From: Mycobacterium kyorinense
Lineage (GTDB): Bacteria; Actinomycetota; Actinomycetes; Mycobacteriales; Mycobacteriaceae
NCBI RefSeq assembly: GCF_001672775.1
Contig: NZ_LZKJ01000145.1
Span: 24,618 to 88,617, forward strand
Direction of reading: 5' to 3'
Length of the DNA stretch: 64,000 bases
The notes under the pieces are model-generated. The model was given only the letters and a program-made list of their open reading frames with translations, was not told where the DNA came from and did no database searches. Positions 21,608 through 30,895 of this stretch are shown one piece after another. The translations under genes were made by a program, and so were the position numbers. The stretch's first letter is position 1, and every line of letters begins with the position of its first letter.

Positions 21608-22780
21608 GTGCGCGACGTGCTCGCCGACCTGATGTCGATCTGGCACGCCGGGGGCACCGCCGGCGTGGCGACCGTCGTGCGGACTTTCCACTCCGCACCG
21701 CGCTCGCCGGGCGCGGCGATGGTGGTGGCTCCGGACGGATCGGTGAGCGGATCGATATCGGGCGGTTGTATCGAGGGCGCCGTCTATGAGCTCGCCGCCG
21801 AAACGGCGCGTAGCGGGACGCCGCGGTTGGAGCGCTACGGCATCAGTGACGACGATGCGTTCGCCGTCGGGCTGACCTGCGGTGGTGTCATCGACGTCTT
21901 CATCGAGGCGATCTCCGAGGAGGCGTTTCCGGAACTCGGCGCGGTAGCCGACGATCTCGACGCGCACCGGCCGGTGGCGATTGCCACCGTCATCGCCCAT
22001 CCCGATCCCGCGCGGCTGGGCCGCCGGCTGGTCGTCCGCCCCGACGCGGTGTCCGGCTCGCTCGGTACCGCGCGTGCCGACGCCGCGGTCACCGATGACG
22101 CGCGCGGATTGCTGGCGACCGGGCGTAGCGAGGTCCTGCGCTACGGGCCCGACGGCCAACGGCTGGGCGAAGGCATGGATGTGTTCGTGGCCAGCCACGC
22201 GCCGCGGCCGCGGATGCTGGTGTTCGGCGCCATCGACTTCGCCGCGGCACTGGCACGGCAGGGCTCGCTGCTGGGCTACCGGGTCACCGTCTGTGACGCC
22301 CGCCCGGTGTTCGCGACGCGGGCGCGTTTTCCCACCGCCGACGAGGTCGTCGTCGACTGGCCCAACCGCTATTTAGCGGCGCAGGCCCAGGCCGGTGCCA
22401 TCGATCGGCACACGGTGATCTGCGTGCTTACCCACGACCCGAAGTTCGACGTGCCGGTGCTCGAGGTGGCACTGCGCTTGGATGTCGGCTACGTCGGGGC
22501 GATGGGATCGCGCCGCACCCACGACGACCGGATGGTCCGGCTGCGCGAAGCGGGGCTGACCGACGCCGAGCTGAGCCGGTTGGCCAGCCCGATCGGGTTG
22601 GATCTCGGGGCCCGGACCCCCGAGGAGACGGCGGTGTCGATTGCCGCCGACATCATCGCCCGGCGCTGGGGTGGCGGCGGCGGTCGGCTGGTCGATATCG
22701 GCGGCCGCATCCACCACGACAGCGGTCCTACCGGCAACCCGGCGACCAGTTCAGCGCTTACATTCCCGCTCTATCCTTGA
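21608..22780 (+). CDS. XdhC/CoxI family protein
   Basis: 390-residue protein of the family that inserts the sulfurated molybdenum cofactor into xanthine dehydrogenase-type enzymes. The N-terminal XdhC domain holds SGSISGGCIEG (with the conserved cysteine), and the C-terminal Rossmann domain (about 200-370) ends in PIGLDLGARTPEETAVSIAADI. Its M. tuberculosis counterpart (Rv0376c) sits next to CO-dehydrogenase genes, but here no molybdenum hydroxylase subunits are present in the window. Instead it is nested between purA and purT. It may serve an enzyme encoded elsewhere. Confidence 0.83.
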   Translation: MRDVLADLMSIWHAGGTAGVATVVRTFHSAPRSPGAAMVVAPDGSVSGSISGGCIEGAVYELAAETARSGTPRLERYGISDDDAFAVGLTCGGVIDVFIEAISEEAFPELGAVADDLDAHRPVAIATVIAHPDPARLGRRLVVRPDAVSGSLGTARADAAVTDDARGLLATGRSEVLRYGPDGQRLGEGMDVFVASHAPRPRMLVFGAIDFAAALARQGSLLGYRVTVCDARPVFATRARFPTADEVVVDWPNRYLAAQAQAGAIDRHTVICVLTHDPKFDVPVLEVALRLDVGYVGAMGSRRTHDDRMVRLREAGLTDAELSRLASPIGLDLGARTPEETAVSIAADIIARRWGGGGGRLVDIGGRIHHDSGPTGNPATSSALTFPLYP

Positions 22781-22785
22781 GCAGC

Positions 22786-24006
22786 ATGCAGGCCGAACCG
22801 GTCGAGGACGAGGCGCTTCGCCCCGATGACGTCCAGCGCACCAAAGTGATGTTGCTCGGTGCGGGCGAGTTCAGCCGGGAGCTGGCGGTGGTTTTTCAGC
22901 GCCTCGGCGCCGAGGTGATCGCGGTGGAGCGGCATGCCGACGCGCCAGCGCACCGGGTTGCCGACGAGTCGGTGGTCGTCGACCTGACCGACACCGACGA
23001 GCTGGCCGCGGTAATCGGGCGGTTGCAACCGAGTTTCGTGGTGACCGTGACCGATGTGGTCGCTGCTGACGCGTTGACGGCTGCCGCCGAAACCGGTTTC
23101 GCGCAGGTGTTTCCGACCGCCCGCAGCGCCCGGCTCACCGCCGACCGGGAGGGCCTGCGGCGGCTGGCCGCCGACGAGCTCGGGCTGCCCACTGCGCCGT
23201 TCTGGTTCGCCGGATCGCTCGAGGAGCTCCGCGCGGTGGCCGACTACGCCGGGTACCCATTGCAGGTCCAGCCGGTCGCGCGAATCGACGGCCACGCAGC
23301 GACGGTGGTCTCCGCACCGGATGAGCTCGAAGCGGCCTGGCAGCGCGCGGTGGCGGCCGGGGGCCCGCGCACACCCGATCGGGTGTTGGCCGAGACCGTC
23401 GTCGAATTCGACTTCCGGGTCACCGTGCTCACGGTGCGCAGCGAGGGACCGACCGGTCCGGTGGTGGAGTTCTGCACGCCGATCGGGCACGGCGAAACCA
23501 CCGGCGACGTGGTGGAGTCATGGCAGCCGCAGAATCTGACGCCGGCCGCGCTGGATGCCGCCAAGTCGATCGCCGCGCGCATCGTCAAGGCACTGGGCGG
23601 GCGAGGCGTTTTCGGGGTCGAGTTGATGGTCCGCGGCGACGAGGTGTACTTCTGCGACGTCAGCGCCTCGCCGTACGAGAGCGGGCTGGTGACGCTGCGC
23701 ACGCAACGGCTGTCGGAGTTCGAGTTGCAGGCCAGGTCGATCCTCGGCCTGCGCACCGACACCATCATGATTTCGCCGGGCGCCGCCGACGTCGTGTACT
23801 CCGAGGCGGTCGAGCAGGCCGGAACCATCGGCAGCGGCCTGCGTGAAGCGCTGGCCGTCCCGGAAAGCGATGTGCGGGTCTTCGGGAATGACGCCGACGG
23901 CCGGCGCCGGCTCGGGGTGGCGATTGTCACCGCCGACGACGTGGACACCGCGCGGGACCGCGCCCGGCAGGCGTCGGCCGCCCTGCGCAAGCATTGGGGG
24001 TCGTGA
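22786..24006 (+). CDS. purT: PurT-like formate-dependent GAR transformylase with degraded active site
   Basis: 406-residue ATP-grasp protein aligned end to end with PurT, which makes formyl-GAR from formate, ATP and GAR. Kept: VMLLGAGEFSREL, RLTADREGLRRLAADELGLPT, FGVEL with the Mg ligand E279, and GRRRLGVAI. Changed against the E. coli enzyme: the GAR-binding PEIEA is TVTDV (87-91), the ATP lysine in VKPV is Q162, the SSGKGQ loop is replaced (165-171, RIDGHA region), and SPRPHDTG is SASPYESG with Mg ligands D291 and E298. Catalysis is therefore doubtful. A TTG nine bases upstream is an alternative start. Neighbours: xdhC-like and rhodanese genes. Confidence 0.85.
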   Translation: MQAEPVEDEALRPDDVQRTKVMLLGAGEFSRELAVVFQRLGAEVIAVERHADAPAHRVADESVVVDLTDTDELAAVIGRLQPSFVVTVTDVVAADALTAAAETGFAQVFPTARSARLTADREGLRRLAADELGLPTAPFWFAGSLEELRAVADYAGYPLQVQPVARIDGHAATVVSAPDELEAAWQRAVAAGGPRTPDRVLAETVVEFDFRVTVLTVRSEGPTGPVVEFCTPIGHGETTGDVVESWQPQNLTPAALDAAKSIAARIVKALGGRGVFGVELMVRGDEVYFCDVSASPYESGLVTLRTQRLSEFELQARSILGLRTDTIMISPGAADVVYSEAVEQAGTIGSGLREALAVPESDVRVFGNDADGRRRLGVAIVTADDVDTARDRARQASAALRKHWGS

Positions 24007-24019
24007 GAGACTCCTCCGA

Positions 24020-24433
24020 GTGAGTTACGCAGGAGATATCACGCCGCAGCAGGCCTGGCAGCTGCTCAGTGAGAATCCCGAAGCGGTGTTGGTCGATGTG
24101 CGCACCGACGCCGAATGGCGCTTTGTCGGCATGGCCGACCTGTCCAGTCTCGGCCGTGACGTCGTGTACATCGAGTGGAACCGCGTGGACGGCACCCGCA
24201 ACGAGGATTTTGTTGCCGAACTGCTGGATCGGGTCCCGGCGCGGGACGACCGGCCGGTGGTGTTTTTGTGTCGCTCGGGTAACCGCTCCATCGGCGCGGC
24301 GGAGGCCGCCACCGAGGCTGGCATCGCGCCGTCTTACAACGTGTTGGACGGGTTCGAAGGACATCTCGACGAGGCCGGCCACCGCGGCATGACCGGCTGG
24401 CGGGCAATCGGACTGCCGTGGAAGCAGTCATGA
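24020..24433 (+). CDS. Rhodanese-like sulfurtransferase, Rv0390-like
   Basis: 137-residue single-domain rhodanese. The active-site loop CRSGNRS carries the catalytic cysteine; the substrate-side motif VDVRTDAEW is also present. The GTG start lies 13 bases after purT, and the stop overlaps metZ as ATGA. Linkage to metZ, as in Rv0390-Rv0391, suggests it supplies or detoxifies sulfur for methionine synthesis; this role is inferred. Confidence 0.87.
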   Translation: MSYAGDITPQQAWQLLSENPEAVLVDVRTDAEWRFVGMADLSSLGRDVVYIEWNRVDGTRNEDFVAELLDRVPARDDRPVVFLCRSGNRSIGAAEAATEAGIAPSYNVLDGFEGHLDEAGHRGMTGWRAIGLPWKQS

Positions 24434-25659
24434 CTAGCGCCGACGACGACCGTTCGATCCGCACGCCACCCCCGCTGCCCGAGGGTGTCGGGCCGGCCAC
24501 CATCGGGGTGCGTGGCGGGATGTTGCGCTCGCAGTTCCACGAGACCGCCGAGGCGATGTATCTGACTTCCGGCTATGTCTATGAATCCGCGGCCGCATGC
24601 GAGCAGGCGTTCACCGGGGAGGTGGACCGGTATGTGTACTCCCGCTACGGCAACCCGACCATCACCATGTTCGAGGAACGGCTGCGGCTGATCGAAGGCG
24701 CGCCGGCAGCGTTCGCCACCGCCACCGGCATGGCGGCGGTGTTCACCTCGCTGGGCGCACTGCTGGGTGCCGGTGACCGACTGGTCGCATCCCGCAGTTT
24801 GTTCGGTTCGTGTTTCGTGGTGTGCAACGAGATCCTGCCGCGCTGGGGTGTGGAGACCGTGTTCGTCGACGGCGACGACCTCTCGCAATGGGAGCAGGCA
24901 CTGTCGGTGCCCACCCAGGCGGTGTTCTTCGAAACACCGTCGAACCCCATGCAGTCACTGGTCGACATCGCCGCAGTCACCGAAATGTCGCATGCCGCCG
25001 GGGCGAAGGTGGTGTTGGACAACGTCTTCGCCACGCCGCTGCTGCAGCAGGGCTTTCCGCTGGGCGTCGACGTCGTGGTGTACTCGGGGACCAAACACCT
25101 CGACGGGCAGGGCCGGGTGCTGGGCGGGGCGATCCTCGGTGACCAGGAATACATCGACGGTCCGGTGCAGAAGCTGATGCGGCACACCGGCCCGGCGATC
25201 AGCGCATTCAACGCCTGGGTATTGCTGAAAGGTCTTGAGACGCTGGCAATTCGGGTCGATTACGCCAACTCGTCGGCGCAGCGGGTGGCCGAGTTCCTGG
25301 AAGGCCACCCGAGCGTGCGCTGGGTGCGTTACCCCTATCTGGCATCGCACCCCCAATACGACTTGGCCAAGCGGCAGATGTCCGGCGGCGGCACCGTGGT
25401 CACGTTCGAGCTCGACGCCCCGGCCAGCGTGGTCAAGCAGCGGGCCTTCGACCTGTTGGACAAGTTGCAGCTGATCGACATCTCCAACAACCTCGGCGAC
25501 GCGAAATCCCTTGTCACGCATCCGGCGACCACCACCCACCGGGCGATGGGCCCCGAAGGCCGGGCCGCGATCGGCCTCGGCGAAGGGGTCATCCGGATCT
25601 CGGTGGGGCTGGAAGACACCAACGACCTGATCGCCGACCTCGACCGCGCGCTGAGCTGA
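24430..25659 (+). CDS. metZ: O-succinylhomoserine sulfhydrylase
   Basis: PLP enzyme of the Cys/Met metabolism family that makes homocysteine from activated homoserine and sulfide. 409 residues. Motifs: [28 protein letters not shown], and the PLP lysine K222 in [14 protein letters not shown] 24430 overlaps the rhodanese stop; a GTG at 24418 would add four residues. Last gene of the purA-metZ run. Confidence 0.93.
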   Translation: MTSADDDRSIRTPPPLPEGVGPATIGVRGGMLRSQFHETAEAMYLTSGYVYESAAACEQAFTGEVDRYVYSRYGNPTITMFEERLRLIEGAPAAFATATGMAAVFTSLGALLGAGDRLVASRSLFGSCFVVCNEILPRWGVETVFVDGDDLSQWEQALSVPTQAVFFETPSNPMQSLVDIAAVTEMSHAAGAKVVLDNVFATPLLQQGFPLGVDVVVYSGTKHLDGQGRVLGGAILGDQEYIDGPVQKLMRHTGPAISAFNAWVLLKGLETLAIRVDYANSSAQRVAEFLEGHPSVRWVRYPYLASHPQYDLAKRQMSGGGTVVTFELDAPASVVKQRAFDLLDKLQLIDISNNLGDAKSLVTHPATTTHRAMGPEGRAAIGLGEGVIRISVGLEDTNDLIADLDRALS

Positions 25660-25747
25660 CGTCGACGAGATAACAGTTCTCGCATAACTATCGCGGCGCG
25701 CGGGCCAAATGCCGGGGACACCGCCTTGGTCAACATATCGTCATTTT

Positions 25748-26902
25748 GTGTATCGCCGAACCGTCTTGAAGCTGCCGCTGCTGCTGGCAGCCGGCGCGGC
25801 GATGGCTCAGGCACCGCACGCAGCTGCGGACCCACCCCGCGCCTCTGGCGAGTCGAGTCGGTGGTCAGTTGACCGCGCCAACCGGTGGTATCAAGCACAG
25901 GGTTGGCCCGTCGGCGCGAACTACAGCACATCGACCGCGATCAACCAGCTCGAGATGTTTCAGCCCGGCACCTACGATCCGCGGCGGATCAACACCGAAC
26001 TGGGCTGGGCGCGGTTTCATGGACTCAACAGTGTGCGGGTCTTCCTGCACGACCAGCTCTGGGCCCAGGATTCTCGCGGCTTCCAAATGCGCCTGGCGCA
26101 GTTCGTCAACATTGCTGCCCGTCATCGCATCAAACCGCTCTTCGTCTTCTTTGACTCGTGTTGGGACCCGTTCCCCAGGCTGGGCCGGCAGCATGCACCG
26201 AAACCCGGAGTGCACAACTCCGGTTGGGTGCAAAGCCCGGGTGCGGAACGTCTCGATGACCGCGGCTATCAGCGCGTTCTGCAGTCCTATGTCACCGGGG
26301 TGATCAGCCAGTTCCGCAACGACGATCGTGTTCTGGGCTGGGATCTGTGGAATGAGCCCGACAATCCCGCGAATCAGTATCGCAGCGTCGAGCGGAGCGA
26401 CAAGCTGGAACTCGTCGCAGATTTGCTTCCCCAGGTTTTCGGTTGGGCGCGCGCCGTGGAGCCCAGCCAGCCACTGACCAGCGGCGTGTGGGACGGCGAA
26501 TGGGGAGATCCCGCTCGCCGTAGCACCATCAGCAGTATTCAGCTCGACAACTCCGACGTGATCACCTTCCACTCGTATGCCAAGCCGGCGACCTTCGCCA
26601 GCCGGATCGGCGAGCTTGCGCCGCTGGGCCGCCCGATGCTGTGCACCGAATACATGGCCCGGACCCAGGGCAGCACGGTCGAGGGGATCCTGCCAATTGC
26701 CAAGCAGCACAATGTCGGAGCGTTCAACTGGGGTCTGGTCGCCGGAAAGACCCAGACCTACTTCCCGTGGGACTCGTGGAACCACCCCTACACGTCAATC
26801 CCGAAAGTGTGGTTCCACGACCTGCTGCGGCCCGACGGGCAGCCCTTCCAGGGCAGCGAAATTCAAACGATCCGGACGCTGAGCACCGGCCAGGTGTCTT
26901 AA
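25748..26902 (+). CDS. Secreted GH5-like glycoside hydrolase
   Basis: About 384 residues with an N-terminal signal peptide (RRTVLKLPLLLAAGAAMAQA, then AHAAADP). The body is a TIM-barrel hydrolase of the cellulase/GH5 superfamily: WDLWNEPDN carries the likely acid/base glutamate and LCTEYMART the likely nucleophile glutamate. GTG 25748 was chosen because it places the signal peptide at the very start; an ATG at 25709 would add 13 residues. It converges with ndhA and shares the bases TTAA (26899-26902) as both stop codons. The polysaccharide substrate is not known. Confidence 0.75.
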   Translation: MYRRTVLKLPLLLAAGAAMAQAPHAAADPPRASGESSRWSVDRANRWYQAQGWPVGANYSTSTAINQLEMFQPGTYDPRRINTELGWARFHGLNSVRVFLHDQLWAQDSRGFQMRLAQFVNIAARHRIKPLFVFFDSCWDPFPRLGRQHAPKPGVHNSGWVQSPGAERLDDRGYQRVLQSYVTGVISQFRNDDRVLGWDLWNEPDNPANQYRSVERSDKLELVADLLPQVFGWARAVEPSQPLTSGVWDGEWGDPARRSTISSIQLDNSDVITFHSYAKPATFASRIGELAPLGRPMLCTEYMARTQGSTVEGILPIAKQHNVGAFNWGLVAGKTQTYFPWDSWNHPYTSIPKVWFHDLLRPDGQPFQGSEIQTIRTLSTGQVS

Positions 26903-28293
26903 CTCGCCGCCTCTTGTTCGGCGTGCTCGGCCTGTTCGACCGCCGCCAACGCGCCCGCCTGCTGCTCACGCACCCTGCTCATCGCCAGCCGGGCGTAAAT
27001 CATCTGGCTGGTGATGGCCATCTGCCCGCGCCCGCGACCCAGGAACGACACGGCCCATGCGACCACGGCGGTGAACCGATTCTTATGTCCCACTAGGTAA
27101 TACAAGTGCAGCACCAGCCAGGCCAGCCACGCCAGGAAGCCGCCGAATTCCAGCTTGCCGACCTGTGCGACGGCGCTGTACCGCGACACCGTCGCCATGC
27201 TGCCCTTGTCGAAGTACTTGAACGGCGCCCGCTGCGCCGGGTCGTCGCGGTCTTTCAGTGCGCGCTTGATGCACTTGGTCGCGTAGGTCGCGCCCTGAAT
27301 TGCGCCCTGCGCCATCCCGGGCACGCCCGGCACCGACATCAGATCGCCGACCACGAACACGTACGGATGTCCTTTGACGGTCAGGTCGGATTCGACGACC
27401 ACGCGTCCGGCGCGGTCCACCTCCGTCCCGTCGGACTGCTCGGCGAGCATCTTGCCCAGCGGGCTGGCCTGCACGCCGGCCGCCCATACCTTGCAGGCGC
27501 ATTCGATGCGCCGCTCGGCGCCGTCCTTGTCCTTGACCGCGATCCCCTGATAGTCGACGGCGGTGACCATCGCGCCGAGTTGGATCTCGACGCCCATCTT
27601 CTCCAGCCGGCGTTGCGCTTTGAGGCCGAGCTTTTCACCCATCGGCGGCAGCACCGCGGGGGCGGCGTCGAGGAGGATCACCCGGCAATCGGTCGGCTCG
27701 ATGGTGCGAAACGCCCCGGCCAGCGTGCGGTCGGCGAGCTCCGCGATCTGCCCGGCGAGCTCGACGCCCGTCGGCCCCGCGCCCACCACCACGAAGGTCA
27801 GGCGGCGTTGCCGTTCGGTGTGGTCGGTGGTGACCTCGGCGGCCTCGAAAGCGCCGAGGATCCGGCCGCGCAGTTCCAGCGCGTCGTCGATCGTCTTCAT
27901 ACCCGGCGCATACGTGGCGAATTGGTCGTTGCCGAAATACGACTGCTGCGCGCCGGCGGCGACGATGAGGCTGTCGAACGGCGTCACCGTCTGCATGTCG
28001 ATCAGCTTCGACGTCACGGTGCGCGCCGTCAGGTCGATCGCTTCCACATCCCCGAGCAGTACCCGGGCGTTCTTCTGCTTGCGCAGGATCAGCCTGGTGG
28101 CCGGGGCGATCTCGCCTTCGGACAAGATCCCGGTCGCCACCTGATAGAGCAGCGGCTGGAACAGGTGATTGGTGGTCTTGGAGACCAGCGTGACGTCGAC
28201 GTCGGCGCGCTTCAACGCCTTGACCGCAGTCAGGCCGCCGAAGCCCGATCCGATGATGACGACACGGTGACGCTGGGATGCAGGCGGGCTCAC
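26899..28293 (-). CDS. ndhA: Type II NADH dehydrogenase
   Basis: Single-subunit, membrane-associated flavoenzyme passing electrons from NADH to menaquinone without proton pumping. 464 residues with FAD motif GSGFGG near residue 15, NAD motif VVVGAGPTGVELAG, the quinone-site region GAIQGATYA, FVVGDLMSVPG, and an amphipathic C-terminal stretch (FLAWLAWLVLHLYYLVGHKNR) for membrane attachment. GTG 28293 gives the usual start SPPASQRHRVVIIG; another GTG at 28317 would add eight residues. Position after metZ matches Rv0392c rather than ndh (Rv1854c). Confidence 0.9.
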   Translation of the reverse strand: MSPPASQRHRVVIIGSGFGGLTAVKALKRADVDVTLVSKTTNHLFQPLLYQVATGILSEGEIAPATRLILRKQKNARVLLGDVEAIDLTARTVTSKLIDMQTVTPFDSLIVAAGAQQSYFGNDQFATYAPGMKTIDDALELRGRILGAFEAAEVTTDHTERQRRLTFVVVGAGPTGVELAGQIAELADRTLAGAFRTIEPTDCRVILLDAAPAVLPPMGEKLGLKAQRRLEKMGVEIQLGAMVTAVDYQGIAVKDKDGAERRIECACKVWAAGVQASPLGKMLAEQSDGTEVDRAGRVVVESDLTVKGHPYVFVVGDLMSVPGVPGMAQGAIQGATYATKCIKRALKDRDDPAQRAPFKYFDKGSMATVSRYSAVAQVGKLEFGGFLAWLAWLVLHLYYLVGHKNRFTAVVAWAVSFLGRGRGQMAITSQMIYARLAMSRVREQQAGALAAVEQAEHAEQEAAS

Positions 28294-28333
28294 CTCATCG
28301 AGGCTAAACCGACACACCCGGTCAGGCCAGCGC

Positions 28334-29191
28334 TCAGTCCTTGTGCTCGACGACGCCGGTCGCGTGCTGCGCCCGGTCCTCGTAGGCCGCGCGAGCAGTG
28401 GTGTCGAAGTTGAGGAACACGGTGTCGGTGCCCATCTTCTTGCCCAGCCAGCGCCGGCCGCGAGACGGCAGCAACATGGTGATGATGCCGATGAACCGTG
28501 ACGAGCCCGGCACGGACACTTGGGCTTTCGGCTTGTCGAGCACCTTGACGATTGCGGCAGCGACGTCCTCAGGCTGCACCGGCTTTGTCGCGGCGGTAGT
28601 AGCGGTACCGGAGATCAATTCGGTGTTCGTGAAGGTCGGCAACACGGCGCTGACGTTGACGCCCTGCGGGGCGAATTCGTCGGCCATCGCGCTGGTGAGT
28701 CCCACCACGGCGAACTTCGTGCCGGCGTAGACCACCTGGCCCGGGACCGCCACCATGCCGGCCATCGATGCGATGTTGACGATGTGGCCGCTGCGGCGCT
28801 TGACCATTTCCGGCAGCACCAGTTGGCAGCCGGTGAGCACGCCGTAGAAGTTGACCTCGATCGAAGAGCGGATGGCCTCGGCGGACTGCTGCAAAAACGG
28901 GCCCACCGGCATCACACCGGCGTTGTTGATCAGCACATCGATGTGCCCGCCGCCGTCGGCGCTGGCCTTGTCGAGAAAGGCCGCGAACGATTCCCGGTCG
29001 GTGACGTCGAGGGGATGGCCCGACACCGCACCGAGGCCGCTCAATCCCGCGACCGCCTTTTCCAGCACGTCGACGTCGCGGTCTCCGATGACCACCCGCG
29101 CACCGCGGGCCAGCAGCGCCTTCGCGGTGGCGTGCCCGATCCCCCGGGCAGCGCCGGTGATGACGACGGTCTTACCCCTGATGTTGTCCAT
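28334..29191 (-). CDS. Short-chain dehydrogenase/reductase
   Basis: 285-residue classical SDR: TGAARGIG (12-19), NNAG (about 92-95), and the catalytic serine-tyrosine-lysine in NIASMAG...VVYAGTK. The C-terminus (SRFIGIITMLLPSRGRRWLG) carries a hydrophobic stretch that may attach it to the membrane, as in several mycobacterial lipid SDRs. ATG 29191 is preferred to ATG 29215 because it gives the standard short N-terminus. It lies 40 bases after ndhA's start on the same strand. Substrate unknown. Confidence 0.82.
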   Translation of the reverse strand: MDNIRGKTVVITGAARGIGHATAKALLARGARVVIGDRDVDVLEKAVAGLSGLGAVSGHPLDVTDRESFAAFLDKASADGGGHIDVLINNAGVMPVGPFLQQSAEAIRSSIEVNFYGVLTGCQLVLPEMVKRRSGHIVNIASMAGMVAVPGQVVYAGTKFAVVGLTSAMADEFAPQGVNVSAVLPTFTNTELISGTATTAATKPVQPEDVAAAIVKVLDKPKAQVSVPGSSRFIGIITMLLPSRGRRWLGKKMGTDTVFLNFDTTARAAYEDRAQHATGVVEHKD

Positions 29192-29235
29192 GGCCAGGGA
29201 CTTTACAGGTGTCAAGTTCGGTGTGGAACCGGGTC

Positions 29236-30732
29236 TCAGTCTGGTTCGCCGTACTCGTCGAACCAGTACGCGAGCTTGCCGCGGCGGCTGACCGCCCGCA
29301 GTCGCCGCTCGGTGGACGCACGTGTCTTGGCGGTGGTGACGATGAGCAGCTCATCACCGGCTTCGATGCGAGTGTCGGGCTGAGGCACGAACGTGCTGCC
29401 GTCTCGGATGATCAGAGTGATGGCGCTGGGTTCGGGCAGCCGCAACTCCAGAAGCGAAACGTTGTGCAGCCGGGACGCCTTGGACACAGTCATCGTCAAC
29501 AGCTCAGCCTCCAGCACGTCCAGCGGCGCCGCTTCCACCTGGATTTCCCGAGTGGCGTCGCGCGAGATCAGCCTCATCCAGTGAGCGATCCAGCCCAAGC
29601 TGGGGCCCTGCACCAGGGTGAACACCACCACCAGGATGAAGACGATGTTGAGCAGTCGGTAGCTGTCCGCAACGCCTTCGACGATCGGAAACGTCGCCAG
29701 CACGATCGGGACCGCACCGCGCAGGCCGGCCCACGACAGGAACACCTGCTCGCGCAACGGCATCCGGAACCAAGCGAGTGAGGCCACGACCGACAGCGGT
29801 CGGCCGAGCAGCAGCAAAACGGCTCCGGTGACGATCGCCGGCACCAATTCACCGGCCAGTTGGCTCGGGCTCACCAGCAAGCCGAGCAGAACGAACAGGC
29901 CGATCTGCGCGAGCCAGCCCAGCCCTTGCGCGAAGGACCGGGTGGCCGAGCGATGCGGCAACCCGGAGTTTGCCAGCACAACTCCGGACAAGTAGGCGGC
30001 CATGAACCCGCTGGCGTGCAGGCTGCCCGCTGCGGCGAAGGCGACCATGCCCAGTCCGAACGTCGCGAGTGGGTAGAGGCCCGAGGCCGGCAACGCCGCG
30101 CGGCGCAGTGCGATCGCACCAACCAGCCCGCACGCCAATCCGATTGCGGCGCCGGCAATCAACTCGTACACCACCCCGGCGATAGCGGGCCCGGGCGCAA
30201 AGGTCAGCGGCGTGGCGCTGAGCATCAAGACGAGAATGGCCGCCGGTGCGTCGTTGAATCCGGACTCGGCCTCCAGCAGCCCCGCCACGCGCCTGGGCAG
30301 CGGCAGGACCCGCAGGATGGAAAAGACCGCGGCGGCATCGGTGGGCGAAACGATGGCGCCCAGCAGCAGCGCGAGTTGCCAGTTGATCCCGAGTAAAAAG
30401 TGCGCACCGGCAGCGGTGACCACCATGCTGACGAAAACGCCCAGCGTGGCCATGACGCCGGCGGGCGCCAGCAGTTTCCGGATATCGGCGAACCGAGTGG
30501 TCAAACCGCCTTCGATGAGGATGACGGCCAGCGCCGCAGTGCCCAGGTCACTGGCGAGCTGAACGTCGCTGAAGTCCAGCCCGAGCCCGTCGTTGCCGAG
30601 CGCGACGCCGACCGCGAGGAACAGCAACAGGCTGGGCAAACCCACCCGGGCGGCAAACCGAGTGGCGACGATGCTGGCCAGCAGCACAACGCCGCCGATC
30701 AGCAGCGCCACATACAGCTGCTGCAGGGTCAT
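29236..30732 (-). CDS. Cation/proton antiporter with RCK C-domain (NhaP2/CvrA type)
   Basis: 498 residues: about twelve membrane helices (5-390) of the CPA1 family, followed by a cytoplasmic TrkA-C/RCK_C domain (about 415-480, SLLELRLPEPSAITLIIRDG...TRIEAGDELLIV). The membrane part includes GAIVSPTDAAAV and FNDAPAAILV, which hold the transport aspartates. Potassium/proton exchange gated by a nucleotide such as c-di-AMP is typical for this type, but ion and ligand are inferred. ATG 30732 avoids a non-membrane N-terminal extension. It is divergent from a TrkA-like gene. Confidence 0.86.
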   Translation of the reverse strand: MTLQQLYVALLIGGVVLLASIVATRFAARVGLPSLLLFLAVGVALGNDGLGLDFSDVQLASDLGTAALAVILIEGGLTTRFADIRKLLAPAGVMATLGVFVSMVVTAAGAHFLLGINWQLALLLGAIVSPTDAAAVFSILRVLPLPRRVAGLLEAESGFNDAPAAILVLMLSATPLTFAPGPAIAGVVYELIAGAAIGLACGLVGAIALRRAALPASGLYPLATFGLGMVAFAAAGSLHASGFMAAYLSGVVLANSGLPHRSATRSFAQGLGWLAQIGLFVLLGLLVSPSQLAGELVPAIVTGAVLLLLGRPLSVVASLAWFRMPLREQVFLSWAGLRGAVPIVLATFPIVEGVADSYRLLNIVFILVVVFTLVQGPSLGWIAHWMRLISRDATREIQVEAAPLDVLEAELLTMTVSKASRLHNVSLLELRLPEPSAITLIIRDGSTFVPQPDTRIEAGDELLIVTTAKTRASTERRLRAVSRRGKLAYWFDEYGEPD

Positions 30733-30822
30733 GTCATCCTCGTCGGGCCTGCGCACGTGCGACGGAACAACCCGCCTACTGCGTGCAGCAAAGGACACCG
30801 GAGTTGCGTTCAGGCCGGTGAA

Positions 30823-30867
30823 TCAGTACCAACGCTAGTGAATGCTGTGGTACTGACGGAGTACCAC
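30823..30867. repeat. Three-arm repeat able to form alternative hairpins
   Basis: Arm A TCAGTACCA (30823-30831) is the exact complement of arm B TGGTACTGA (30848-30856). Arm B is also part of a second inverted repeat, GTGGTACT (30847-30854) with AGTACCAC (30860-30867). A-B and B-C pairings exclude each other. The element lies between the divergent antiporter and TrkA genes, ending 29 bases before the TrkA start. Regulatory role inferred. Confidence 0.55.
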
Positions 30868-30895
30868 CCCGGCAACGGCGGTGAGGAGACCAGAG

